A DNA stretch of 64,000 bases, from NCBI GenBank assembly GCA_020026415.1, contig JAHHQL010000001.1:62001-126000 (forward strand), written 5' to 3'. The position numbers and the translations under genes were made by a program. This DNA comes from Alistipes sp. (GTDB lineage Bacteria; Bacteroidota; Bacteroidia; Bacteroidales; Rikenellaceae). A model generated the notes under the pieces. That model saw only the letters and a program-made list of their open reading frames with translations, did not search any database and was not told the DNA's origin. Shown in pieces: positions 40,715 to 49,677 of the stretch; within the stretch, counting starts at the first letter, position 1; the number at the start of each line of letters is the position of its first letter.

Positions 40715-41512
40715 TTATCTTATCCTACTTTTCAGGGGATATTTTGTACCTTTTATGTCCGAAATGTAGGCTTGGACACTGCCGATTCGGATGGGGGATT
40801 CGATATAGAGCGGGATTTTGTTTTCGTCGTCGGAGATCCAGATCGTGAAAACCGTGCCGTCGGTGAACGAGAAGCCCTCGGTCGATCCCAACTCACACTC
40901 GAAGCGGAGCGTGCGGAATTTACCCATGTTGCGGATCTTTTTCACCTCGCGGCCGATGTAGCGGTAATGGATCGTGCGGATGGTGTCGGGCAGCAGCATC
41001 CGCATCGTCTCGACCCTGCCCTCCACGAAATCCTCGGCCTTGGCCGAGCGCATGTTGAAGAATAGCGAAATGGCATCGAGACTTTTCTCCTCAAGCGGCA
41101 TCTGACGCGATCTTTCGGGATTCTGACGACTCCGCCAACGGGTATTGACCTGCATGTTGTCCCAGTCGTAGTCCATCCGGCTCTTATAGGTGTAGTCGCT
41201 CTCCTTCAGGTCGCTTTCGAAACGAACGGGACGCAGGTTGTCGGGATGGATATAGACCGTGTAGCGATCCTCCAACTTGAAGAACAGACGGTAGGCGGGC
41301 ATTGTCTTGGCAAATCCCGTCACGTTGTAGTACTCGTGACCGGCGAGATGATCCTTCTTGGTTTCGACGCGTACCATGCCCACCTCCGTGTTGGGGAACA
41401 TCTTCGCCTTGTAACTTACGCGGTAGTCGAGCACTTCGCCCGGATGATAGAGTTGTGCCATGAGGGGCAGTGCGCCCAGCATGAGCAGTATGGTCAGAAA
41501 AAAGCGTTTCAT
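40715..41512 (-). CDS. DUF3108 family exported protein
   Basis: 265 residues from ATG 41512 (another ATG at 41521 is possible). Signal peptide KRFFLTILLMLGALPLMAQ. The DUF3108 core has HPGEVLDYRVSYKAKMF, EVGMVRVETKKD, FKLEDRYTVYIHPDNLRPVR and ISDDENKIPLYIESPIRIGS. Probably a periplasmic beta-sandwich; function is unknown. It follows recG by 22-31 nt in the same orientation and is likely cotranscribed. Confidence 0.87.
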   Translation of the reverse strand: MKRFFLTILLMLGALPLMAQLYHPGEVLDYRVSYKAKMFPNTEVGMVRVETKKDHLAGHEYYNVTGFAKTMPAYRLFFKLEDRYTVYIHPDNLRPVRFESDLKESDYTYKSRMDYDWDNMQVNTRWRSRQNPERSRQMPLEEKSLDAISLFFNMRSAKAEDFVEGRVETMRMLLPDTIRTIHYRYIGREVKKIRNMGKFRTLRFECELGSTEGFSFTDGTVFTIWISDDENKIPLYIESPIRIGSVQAYISDIKGTKYPLKSRIR

Positions 41513-41542
41513 AAAGAGCATTTCGTTTTAAAGTGTGGCGGG

Positions 41543-43657
41543 TCAGGAGATCCTCGAAAAGTCGATTTCTTCCCGTCCCGAATGTTTCCGTTTCAAATAT
41601 TCCAGTCCGCGATGTTCGGGCAGCATAAGATGCGGGTCTTGTTCGAGAATCGCAATGGCCGCCTCGCGGGTTGCGGAGAGGATTTCCTGATCCAGAGTCG
41701 GGTTGGCGATTTTCAAATCGAACGCCTCTCCGCTCTGTTGTGTGCCGTTGATGTCGCCTGCACCGCGCAACTTGAGGTCGAGTTCCGCCAATTGGAAGCC
41801 GTCGTTCGTCTGACACATCGCATCGAGGCGTGCCCGCGATTCGCGCGAGAGTTTTTCGCCCGACATGAGGATGCAGTACGACTGCTCGCCACCTCGACCC
41901 ACACGACCGCGCAACTGATGCAACTGCGAAAGTCCGAATCGTTCGGCCGATTCGATGACCATCACCGTGGCGTTCGGCACATCGACGCCCACCTCGATTA
42001 CGGATGTGGCAACCATGATGTCCGCCTCGCCCGATTTGAACTGTCGCATCGACTCCTCCTTGTCCTGCGGTTTCATCTTGCCGTGGCAGATGGTCGTGAC
42101 GTATTCGGGCAGGGGAAAATCGCGCGAAATGGACTCGTAACCGTCCGTCAGATCCTTGTAGTCCATCGTTTCGGACTCCTTGATCAGGGGGTAAACGACA
42201 TACACCTGTCGCCCTTTTTTGATCTCCTGCCGCATGAATCCGAACAGACGCAGTCGGGCGGCATCGGTGTAGCGGACGGTGCGGATGGGGCGTCGTCCGG
42301 GGGGCAACTCGTCGATGACCGACACATCGAGATCGCCGTAGAGGGTCATCGCCAGCGTACGCGGAATCGGCGTTGCGGTCATCACCAAAATATGGGGTGG
42401 CTGGGCATTTTTTGTCCACAGACGCGCCCGCTGTTCGACGCCGAACCGGTGTTGCTCGTCGATGACGACAAATCCGAGGTTCTGGAATTTGACGCGCTCC
42501 TCGATGAGGGCGTGCGTGCCGATCAGAATGTCGATCTCGCCCGATGCAATCCCCTCCAACGCCTCGTGGCGTTCCTTCGCCTTTGAAGAACCCGTCAGAA
42601 TGGCGCATTTCACGTTCATCCCCTCCAACATACGCCGGAAATTGGCGAAGTGCTGGCGGGCAAGAATTTCGGTGGGAGCCATCATTGTCGCTTGGAAGCC
42701 GTTGTCCACCGCCAAAAGCATCGACATGAGGGCGACCATCGTCTTGCCCGAACCCACATCGCCCTGCAAAAGACGATTCATCTGATAACCCGTCACGGTG
42801 TCCTGGCGGATCTCCTTGATGACCCGTTTCTGCGCTCCGGTTAGCGGGAAGGGGAGTTTCTCGTTGTAAAACGTATTGAACGCATCGCCCACCTTCGGAA
42901 AGAGAAATCCGTTGGATTTACTCATGCGGTCGGTGCGGTGTTGCTGGATGTTGAGTTGCACGCCCAGCAACTCGTCGAATTTCAGGCGGTTCTGCGCCGC
43001 AAGAAGCAGGGCTTGCGATTGCGGAAAATGGATGTTGTGCAACGCATCACGAAGCGAAATGAGGTGGTATTGCTGAATCAGAGAGTCGGGCAGGGGATCG
43101 GGAATGTGACCGTCGGCCAATTTCCACGCATCGCACACCACCTTATACATGGCTTTGACGCTCAGTACGTTTGCCAACTTTTCGGTCATGGGGTAAATTC
43201 CCTGCATGCCGCTTTCGCTTTTGCGCGAGAGGGCCTGCTCGACGGTTTCGAGTTCGGGGTGGGCCATCTGCAATTCGCCACGATAGAACGACGGCCGACC
43301 GAAGACGATGTATTCGCGTCCGACCTCGACCTTTTTCTCGATCCATTTCACGCCTTGAAACCAGACGAGTTCGGCCGCACCCGTTGCGTCCTGTGCATAG
43401 GCCGTGAAGCGTTGTTTGCGTCCTTCGCCTGCGACCGAGATACCCGTGATGCGGGCACGAAACTGAACGTAACTCAGGTCGGATGTCTCGCGAATCTCGC
43501 CGATCATATAGTAGCGTGTGCGGTCGATGTAGCGAAACGGATAGTGCGCCAAAAGATCGCCCACGGTTCGGATTCCGAGTTCGTGATCCAGTACTTTGGC
43601 ACGCGCCTCGCCCACGCCGGGAACGAATTTAATGTCGGTATCAAGATTATAGCCCAC
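41543..43657 (-). CDS. recG: ATP-dependent DNA helicase RecG
   Basis: 704 residues with a GTG start. N-terminal wedge/OB domain (FVPGVGEARAKVLDHELG, RARITGISVAGEGRKQ). SF2 helicase motifs: QGDVGSGKTMVA (I), MAPTEILARQH (Ia), VIDEQHRFG (II), MTATPIPRTLAM (III), and QLRGRVGRGGEQSYC (VI). It remodels stalled forks and Holliday junctions. No ATG lies near; the start is supported by the promoter 25 nt upstream. Confidence 0.95.
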   Translation of the reverse strand: MGYNLDTDIKFVPGVGEARAKVLDHELGIRTVGDLLAHYPFRYIDRTRYYMIGEIRETSDLSYVQFRARITGISVAGEGRKQRFTAYAQDATGAAELVWFQGVKWIEKKVEVGREYIVFGRPSFYRGELQMAHPELETVEQALSRKSESGMQGIYPMTEKLANVLSVKAMYKVVCDAWKLADGHIPDPLPDSLIQQYHLISLRDALHNIHFPQSQALLLAAQNRLKFDELLGVQLNIQQHRTDRMSKSNGFLFPKVGDAFNTFYNEKLPFPLTGAQKRVIKEIRQDTVTGYQMNRLLQGDVGSGKTMVALMSMLLAVDNGFQATMMAPTEILARQHFANFRRMLEGMNVKCAILTGSSKAKERHEALEGIASGEIDILIGTHALIEERVKFQNLGFVVIDEQHRFGVEQRARLWTKNAQPPHILVMTATPIPRTLAMTLYGDLDVSVIDELPPGRRPIRTVRYTDAARLRLFGFMRQEIKKGRQVYVVYPLIKESETMDYKDLTDGYESISRDFPLPEYVTTICHGKMKPQDKEESMRQFKSGEADIMVATSVIEVGVDVPNATVMVIESAERFGLSQLHQLRGRVGRGGEQSYCILMSGEKLSRESRARLDAMCQTNDGFQLAELDLKLRGAGDINGTQQSGEAFDLKIANPTLDQEILSATREAAIAILEQDPHLMLPEHRGLEYLKRKHSGREEIDFSRIS

Positions 43658-43681
43658 CTTTCAAAACATGCTTCTCATTTA

Positions 43682-43711
43682 CAAAAATACAATTTTCCGT
43701 TCAAATTCCAA
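43682..43711 (-). promoter_or_regulatory. promoter of recG
   Basis: On the minus strand TTG (43711-43709), 19 nt, then TATTTTTG (43689-43682). Leader about 18 nt. Confidence 0.65.
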
Positions 43712-43793
43712 CATTTGTGGCGGATTTCCCGTTCCGTGTCCCGATATTTTTTCTTCGGGCGGGTAAACCTTTCCAATTGCATGAAGAATTTAT

Positions 43794-43801
43794 TACCTTT
43801 G
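43794..43801 (+). promoter_or_regulatory. -7 box (TACCTTTG) of ispG
   Basis: Perfect TAnnTTTG, leader about 45 nt to ATG 43854. TTCC occupies the -33 position. Confidence 0.55.
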
Positions 43802-43853
43802 TCTTTCCAAACGGGACGGACGAGTGCCCACCCCGAAAAAAACAGCATTTGAT

Positions 43854-45344
43854 ATGAATCTTTCCGAATTTAAACGCCGTCCCGCATCCGAAGTGAGGAT
43901 CGGACAAACTCTGATCGGCTCAGAATATCCCGTTGCCGTACAATCCATGACCAACACCCCGACGGCCGACACCGACAAAAGTGTCGCGCAGATTCGCCGT
44001 ATTGCGGCGGCAGGGTGTCCGATCGTGCGTCTGACGGCACAGGGGCGAAAAGAGGGCGAGAATTTGGAAAATATCGCACGCGTACTGCACGAGGCGGGCG
44101 ATCGCACGGCACTTGTGGCCGACATCCATTTTGTGCCGGAAGTGGCCGCCATTGCCGCCCGTTATGTGGATAAGGTGCGTATCAATCCGGGAAATTATCG
44201 CAACGAACACGGCGAGTTGGAGCATCTGATCGCCTTGTGTAAGGAGCGCGGGGTGGCACTGCGTATCGGCGTGAACCACGGTTCGCTCGGCAAACGTATC
44301 TTCAACGAGTACGGCGATACGCCCGAAGGCATGGTCGCCGCCGCCATGGAGTATCTGCGCGAATGCCGCAAATATGATTTCGATCAGGTGGTCGTTTCGA
44401 TGAAATCGTCGAACACCCGTGTGATGGTTTATGCCTACCGTCTCCTGATCGGGGCGATGGATCGCGAGCAGATGCACTATCCGATCCATTTGGGTGTAAC
44501 CGAGGCGGGTAACAGCCTTGAGGGGCGTGTGAAGAGTGCCGTCGGGATCGGTGCTCTGATGGGTGACGGCATCGGAGACACGATCCGCGTGTCGCTGACC
44601 GAAGCCCCCGAAAACGAAATTCCCGTGGCCAATATGCTGGTGGAGCATTTCCGCGAGCGTCCCGGTCATTTCGAAGTGAAGCATCCCGAGCGTTATTCGC
44701 CCACGGCTTTCCGTCGCCGCTCGAAGATCATGATCCCCGTGACGCATGACGAGCCGCACGACGGATTCCGCATCTTGGAAGCCGTGTCGGGAAACCCCAC
44801 GGCCGAGTTGCGTGCCGCCATTCTCGATCTGGAACCGATGGATCAGCCCGTAATCGTCAAACGTGCCTATAAGGAGTCGAGTCTCGAATTGGTCGCCGTA
44901 AAGGCCGCCGCCGATCTGGGGCCGTTGTTGCTGGACGGACTGGCCGACGGCGTGTGGATCGACGCTCCGCAATTTACTGCCGAGCAGATCCGCGAGGTGG
45001 AACTTCTGATCCTGCAAGCCGCACGTGTGCGTTTCTCAAGAACCGAATACATCGCCTGTCCGAGTTGCGGACGTACGCTTTACGATATTGAGGACACGCT
45101 CGCACGCATCAAGGAGCGTACGGGACACCTCAAAAACCTCAAAATCGGCATCATGGGCTGTATCGTGAACGGACCGGGCGAGATGGCAGATGCCGATTAC
45201 GGATATGTGGGTGCCGCACCCGGACGCATCACCCTGTACAAGGGGCGTGAGGTGGTCGAGCGCAACATCCCGCAGGAGGAGGCCTTGGATCATCTGATCG
45301 AACTGATCAAACGCAACGGCGATTGGGTCGATCCCGCGAAATAG
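43854..45344 (+). CDS. ispG: 4-hydroxy-3-methylbut-2-enyl diphosphate synthase
   Basis: 496 residues from ATG 43854 (a GTG at 43824 is less likely). TIM barrel with VQSMTNTPTADTDKSVAQI, LVADIHFVPEVA, VRINPGN and RIGVNHGSL. The C-terminal 4Fe-4S domain has CPSCGRTLYDIEDTL and GIMGCIVNGPGEMADADYG. It makes HMBPP in the MEP isoprenoid pathway, feeding UppS. E. coli IspG is 372 residues, while many Bacteroidota and plant forms have an inserted domain and exceed 600. This one carries a shorter insert (about 250-370). Confidence 0.95.
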   Translation: MNLSEFKRRPASEVRIGQTLIGSEYPVAVQSMTNTPTADTDKSVAQIRRIAAAGCPIVRLTAQGRKEGENLENIARVLHEAGDRTALVADIHFVPEVAAIAARYVDKVRINPGNYRNEHGELEHLIALCKERGVALRIGVNHGSLGKRIFNEYGDTPEGMVAAAMEYLRECRKYDFDQVVVSMKSSNTRVMVYAYRLLIGAMDREQMHYPIHLGVTEAGNSLEGRVKSAVGIGALMGDGIGDTIRVSLTEAPENEIPVANMLVEHFRERPGHFEVKHPERYSPTAFRRRSKIMIPVTHDEPHDGFRILEAVSGNPTAELRAAILDLEPMDQPVIVKRAYKESSLELVAVKAAADLGPLLLDGLADGVWIDAPQFTAEQIREVELLILQAARVRFSRTEYIACPSCGRTLYDIEDTLARIKERTGHLKNLKIGIMGCIVNGPGEMADADYGYVGAAPGRITLYKGREVVERNIPQEEALDHLIELIKRNGDWVDPAK

Positions 45345-45375
45345 AAACGTATCACAAAAAAAAGATTCCCGTTCC

Positions 45376-45960
45376 GTGATTATTCTTCCGAGTTCCTATC
45401 TTCCGTCCGTCGAGTGGTTTTCTCATCTGAAAAAGGGCGATGCCGTTATCGACTTGGGCGAGCATTTCATCAAACGTTCCGAGCGTAACCGCGCCCGCAT
45501 CCTTTCGCCCAACGGGGTGATGGATCTCACGGCGCAGGTTGTGCGTGCCAACCGTCCGCGTACCCCCATGCGTGACATGCGTCTGGACTATTCGAAGCGT
45601 TGGCAGCATCAGCACTGGGGGGCTCTTGTTGCTTCGTATAAGGGTTCGCCTTATTTCGATTATTATGCCGATCTGATCGAACCATTCTACCGCCGCGAGT
45701 GGAAGTTTCTGGTAGATTACAACATGGAACTTTCGGAGGTGCTGTGCCGTATGGCGGGACTTGAGATGCCCCGCGTGTCGGAGACCTATCTGACGGCATC
45801 GGACGCAGATATTGACCTTCGTCCCAAGCAAAAAAAAGGTTCGGCATTTGTTGCCGAACCTTATATTCAGGTCTTTTCCGATCGGATGCCTTTCGCCGAA
45901 AATCTTTCGTTTGCGGATCTTTTGTTCGCAGAAGGGCCCGAATCTATCGCGCGATTATAG
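45376..45960 (+). CDS. WbqC family protein
   Basis: 194 residues with a GTG start at 45376. The text ILPSSYLPSVEWFSHLKKGD, FIKRSERNRARILSPNG and YYADLIEPFYRREWKFL fits the WbqC-like family (PF08889). Members occur in O-antigen clusters and, in Bacteroidota, as stand-alone genes; function is unknown. It begins 31 nt after ispG and its 3' end overlaps the convergent GH2-like gene by 17 bp. Confidence 0.82.
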   Translation: MIILPSSYLPSVEWFSHLKKGDAVIDLGEHFIKRSERNRARILSPNGVMDLTAQVVRANRPRTPMRDMRLDYSKRWQHQHWGALVASYKGSPYFDYYADLIEPFYRREWKFLVDYNMELSEVLCRMAGLEMPRVSETYLTASDADIDLRPKQKKGSAFVAEPYIQVFSDRMPFAENLSFADLLFAEGPESIARL

Positions 45961-47938
45961 GCCGTCCGATATGGAGCGTCACGCTGTCGGCGAGTGATTC
46001 CGCCGACACCTTCACTTTGACTTCCCCCTTTACGACCAACGGCTCGGTCACAAACTGACACGGGGCAACCTCTTTCATCTCGACTGTATCCCGATTGACG
46101 AGCAACTGCGGCATGCCGACCGACGAATAGACGTGGAACGTCTGCGGCACGTCGGGACGCAGCGTGTTGTGTTTGTCGGCCAGATGCAACGTCTTGCGGT
46201 GTTTGTTCCACAGGGCGCGGTACAGAAAATAAATGTCCTTTTTGTCGCGGTGGTTCAGATCGATCATACCGCCGCAATTGATGCCGTAGGGACGGCGTAC
46301 CGATCCGTAGTCGAACAGATTGTTGATCCACTGACCCCAGAACAGCGAGTCGTTGTTCAAATTACGGGTATAGCCCTCGTGAAAACGGGTCAGACGATCC
46401 TCCGGCAGACAGTCGCCGTTGAGGATATTCGTATTCGAATAGAGTTTGTGTCCCAGCATGCCCTCGCCGCCGTATGCCACACCCGACAACAGGTGTGACC
46501 AGTTTTTGCGCAGGAGATCCTTCCAGCGGACGACATCTTCGGTCGAACCGCGATTCCAACCCACATTTTGCTGCCAGACGATCAGATCGGTGATGAAGTT
46601 GATCGCACCGTCCTGATCGCTGCATGCTACGGTCGGACGTGACGGGTCGAGCGATTTGGCCTCCATGTTCAGACGCTGAATGTAGGCGATGGGGTTGTTG
46701 CCGCGGGTGTTCAGACGCGAGAAAATACCCCACATCACCACCGACGGATGGTTGATGTTCTGGGCGATGATCTCGCTGAGTTGCTGGATGCCGTTCTCCT
46801 CAAATTCGGGGGTCGGCAGGTAGGCAATATCACTCATGAACGTGCGGTGGAACGGGATGTCGATCCATGCGAGCAGACCTCGTTCGTCGAGGCGGTCGTA
46901 GAGATAGGGACTGTGGGGAATGACCGCCGAACGGATGGCGTTTGCCCCCAAATCCCCGATGATTTCAAGGTCGGCGTCATAGTCTTTTTCGGTGAGAGAA
47001 CCGCACGCGATGCGGTTGTCGTGGTAGAGCGTGACCCCGCGGATGTCGAATCGGCGCGAGTTGATCAGAATACCCTCTTGGGAGGAGTATTCCAGACGGC
47101 GGAATCCCGTGCGGATGCTCTCGCGGTCGATCTCCTCGTCACCGTTGAGGACGCTCACCGTCACCTCGTACAGGTCGGGGTGTTCGGGATCCCACAGACG
47201 GGGATTTTTCACTTCGAAATTAATCATGGCGGGACGGCCGTCCAAACGTATCTGCTGGGTTCTGGAGAATGCCACCTCGCCCGTGGGGGAGGTGATGGTC
47301 GTTTGCAGACGGCAGTTCGATGCGCCTTTTGAAATGAGATGCACTTCGGCTTCGCCCATTACGCGCTCTTCCGAGACGTATTGCGGATGGATCAGGATGC
47401 CTTCCGTTCCGAGGTAGAGCGGCGAAATGGCGGTGCGTTCGGTGATGATGAGTTCCACGGGGCGGAAAATACCTCCGTAGAAATTCATATCGGATCCCGT
47501 GGGCAGAAAATCGTTGCTCGTGTTGTTGTTCACGGACATGAGCAACTGGTTCTCTTCACCGTAGCGGATCTGGTCGGTGATCTCGAACGTGAAGGCGGCA
47601 CTTGCTCCGACGTGATTGCCCACGTGGTTGCCGTTTACGAACAGGTCGGCGACACTCTGCACGCCGTAGAATTTCAGAAAAATACGTTTTGCCGCCCATT
47701 CGGTCGGAATATAGAGCGGATAAACATAGTTGCCGATGGTTTCGATCAGGTGATTCTCGGATGTCGGGTTGGTATTCCAACTGTGGGGCAGATTGACGTA
47801 ACGCGCCCTGTCCGAGGTGTTCTCCGATTTGAAGAAGAACCGCCAGCCCTCGTTCAGAGGAATCACTTCGCGTGCCGAGACCGTCGTGAAAACGGTCAGC
47901 AGCAGAATTAATGTCGTGATGAGTCGTTTGGCCTTCAT
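45944..47938 (-). CDS. GH2-like protein lacking both catalytic glutamates
   Basis: 664 residues with a signal peptide (RLITTLILLLTVFTTVSA). GH2 sugar-binding domain 25-165 (NEGWRFFF, VNLPHSWN, DMNFYGGIFRPVEL), immunoglobulin-like domain 170-280, and TIM barrel from about 285 (DIRGVTLYHDNRI). The acid/base site normally reads WG-x-x-N-E; here residues 403-410 are WGIFSRLN. The nucleophile site, normally S-E-Y-G, reads AYGGEG near 488-493. Architecture is that of a beta-galactosidase/glucuronidase, but hydrolysis by the usual mechanism looks impossible. It may bind glycans. Single gene. Confidence 0.85.
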   Translation of the reverse strand: MKAKRLITTLILLLTVFTTVSAREVIPLNEGWRFFFKSENTSDRARYVNLPHSWNTNPTSENHLIETIGNYVYPLYIPTEWAAKRIFLKFYGVQSVADLFVNGNHVGNHVGASAAFTFEITDQIRYGEENQLLMSVNNNTSNDFLPTGSDMNFYGGIFRPVELIITERTAISPLYLGTEGILIHPQYVSEERVMGEAEVHLISKGASNCRLQTTITSPTGEVAFSRTQQIRLDGRPAMINFEVKNPRLWDPEHPDLYEVTVSVLNGDEEIDRESIRTGFRRLEYSSQEGILINSRRFDIRGVTLYHDNRIACGSLTEKDYDADLEIIGDLGANAIRSAVIPHSPYLYDRLDERGLLAWIDIPFHRTFMSDIAYLPTPEFEENGIQQLSEIIAQNINHPSVVMWGIFSRLNTRGNNPIAYIQRLNMEAKSLDPSRPTVACSDQDGAINFITDLIVWQQNVGWNRGSTEDVVRWKDLLRKNWSHLLSGVAYGGEGMLGHKLYSNTNILNGDCLPEDRLTRFHEGYTRNLNNDSLFWGQWINNLFDYGSVRRPYGINCGGMIDLNHRDKKDIYFLYRALWNKHRKTLHLADKHNTLRPDVPQTFHVYSSVGMPQLLVNRDTVEMKEVAPCQFVTEPLVVKGEVKVKVSAESLADSVTLHIGRPIIAR

Positions 47939-48020
47939 AATATATGTATGGTTTTCTGTTTCGGAATATAAACGAGGTTTAAAACGGGTTTATTTCGCTT
48001 TTTAAGGGAAAAAATCTGTA

Positions 48021-48036
48021 CAAAGATACAAAATTA
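48021..48036 (-). promoter_or_regulatory. two overlapping -7 boxes for the GH2-like gene
   Basis: On the minus strand TAATTTTG (48036-48029) directly precedes TATCTTTG (48028-48021). Both fit TAnnTTTG; the leader would be about 75-85 nt. Confidence 0.5.
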
Positions 48037-48170
48037 TCTCTTGTTTCCCGCATCTTCCGCCATGAAAACCCATCGGGCGGAATCGGGACATGTCTCGGCA
48101 TCGCTCCCGACAATTAGGTATTTCTTCGAAAAATAGCAGGAAAAGGGTTTCAGATCACCGATATTTTCCT

Positions 48171-48178
48171 TATATTTG
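48171..48178 (+). promoter_or_regulatory. -7 box (TATATTTG) of the aminopeptidase gene
   Basis: Perfect TAnnTTTG with TTTC 19 nt upstream (48148-48151). Leader about 20 nt to ATG 48204. Confidence 0.65.
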
Positions 48179-48203
48179 TGTTTGTATAAAAACTTCTAAA
48201 ACT

Positions 48204-49601
48204 ATGTTCTCAGCAAAAACTTATATCGCTCGCCGCAGCGAACTCCGAACAAGAATCGGATCGGGTCTTATTTTGATACCGGGCAACATGTTCTCGCCCA
48301 ACAATTACCCCAACAATGCTTATTATTTTCGTCAGGATTCGACGTTCCGTTACTTCTTCGGATTAAATTCGCCGGCATTGTTCGGTGTGATTGATGCCGA
48401 TTCGGGAGAGGAGATGCTTTTCGGCAACGATTTCACGATGGAAGACATCATCTGGACGGGGCCGCAGCCTACTGTCAGTGAATTGGGCAGCCGGGTGGGT
48501 GTCACTTCGACGTTTGCCCTTGCGGCACTTGAGGCTGTTGTCCGCAAAGCCGTTGCACAGGGGCGTCGCGTGCATTATCTGCCGCCGTATCGTGGTGAAA
48601 CGAAACTTCAGTTGTCGGCATTGTTGGGAATCAAACCCGAACTGCTCCACGACTACAAGTCGGTCGAGCTGATGTTTGCCGTAGCCGAGATGCGCGAAAT
48701 CAAATCGGCCGAGGAGATCGAGGCTTTGGAGCGTGCATTCCCGCTGGGTTACAAGATGCACCTCACGGCTATGCGTATGTGCCGTCCGGGTATCATCGAA
48801 CAGAATATTTCGGGTGCTCTTGAGGGTGTCGCCCGCGGTTACGGTCAGGGCGTATCGTTCCAGTCGATCGTGTCGCAGCACGGTGAGACGCTGCACAACC
48901 TCCGTTCGGACGGTGTGCTGGAGTCGGGGCGCATGCTGTTGGTCGATGCCGGAGCCGAGAGTCTTGAGGGCTATTGCACGGATCACACGCGTTCGTATCC
49001 CGTAAACGGTAAGTTTACCGACCGTCAGAAGGATGTTTATAATATCGTATTGGCCGCACACGACCGCGTTCAGGAGATCGTTCGTCCGAACATGATGTTC
49101 TCCGAGATCCACAAGGCTTCGTACTTGTCGCTGGCCGAGGGTCTGAAGGGGATCGGCATTGTCAAGGGTAATGTACAGGATGCCGTTGCCGCCGGTACGA
49201 TGGAGATGCTGATGCCTCACGGACTGGGTCACGGTATGGGTATGGATGTACACGACTGTGAAGTGGTCGGCGAGCGTTCGTTCTCGTTTGCCAATCTCGT
49301 GGATCGTGCCGTCAAGTCGGAGACCTGCATCTACCGTGCAGGCTGGCGCGTGAAACCGGGTACGGTCATGACCGACGAACCGGGTCTGTACTTCATTCCC
49401 GCACTCATCGACAAGTGTCGTGCCGAAGGTAAATATACCGATTTCATCAACTATGATCTGCTTGAGGATTTCAAGACTTTCGGCGGTATCCGTATCGAGG
49501 ATGACCTGTTGGTTACCGAGACGGGCAACCGTTACATCGGCGACAAGCGTATTCCTTACTCGGTTGAGGATCTGGAAGCCATTGTCGGCAAGGACGAATA
49601 A
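48204..49601 (+). CDS. Xaa-Pro aminopeptidase (M24B)
   Basis: 465 residues from ATG 48204; the longer frame to 48090 runs through the promoter. N-terminal creatinase-type domain (1-160, LILIPGNMFSPNNYPNNAYYF). The pita-bread domain has dimetal ligands in LLVDAGAESLEGYCTDHTR, PHGLGHGMGMDVHD, MTDEPGLYF and IRIEDDLLV. It removes N-terminal residues preceding proline; no signal peptide, so cytoplasmic. Single gene. Confidence 0.93.
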   Translation: MFSAKTYIARRSELRTRIGSGLILIPGNMFSPNNYPNNAYYFRQDSTFRYFFGLNSPALFGVIDADSGEEMLFGNDFTMEDIIWTGPQPTVSELGSRVGVTSTFALAALEAVVRKAVAQGRRVHYLPPYRGETKLQLSALLGIKPELLHDYKSVELMFAVAEMREIKSAEEIEALERAFPLGYKMHLTAMRMCRPGIIEQNISGALEGVARGYGQGVSFQSIVSQHGETLHNLRSDGVLESGRMLLVDAGAESLEGYCTDHTRSYPVNGKFTDRQKDVYNIVLAAHDRVQEIVRPNMMFSEIHKASYLSLAEGLKGIGIVKGNVQDAVAAGTMEMLMPHGLGHGMGMDVHDCEVVGERSFSFANLVDRAVKSETCIYRAGWRVKPGTVMTDEPGLYFIPALIDKCRAEGKYTDFINYDLLEDFKTFGGIRIEDDLLVTETGNRYIGDKRIPYSVEDLEAIVGKDE

Positions 49602-49620
49602 TCCGGAAAAAGAATACAAA

Positions 49621-49660
49621 AATAACGCTCCCGAATTTTGGTTCGGGAGCGTTATTTTTG
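49621..49660. terminator. bidirectional terminator between aminopeptidase and cca
   Basis: 15-bp perfect stem (49621-49635 with 49642-49656), 6-nt loop, T tracts on both strands. Confidence 0.88.
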
Positions 49661-49677
49661 TATAAAAAACCGTAGAA

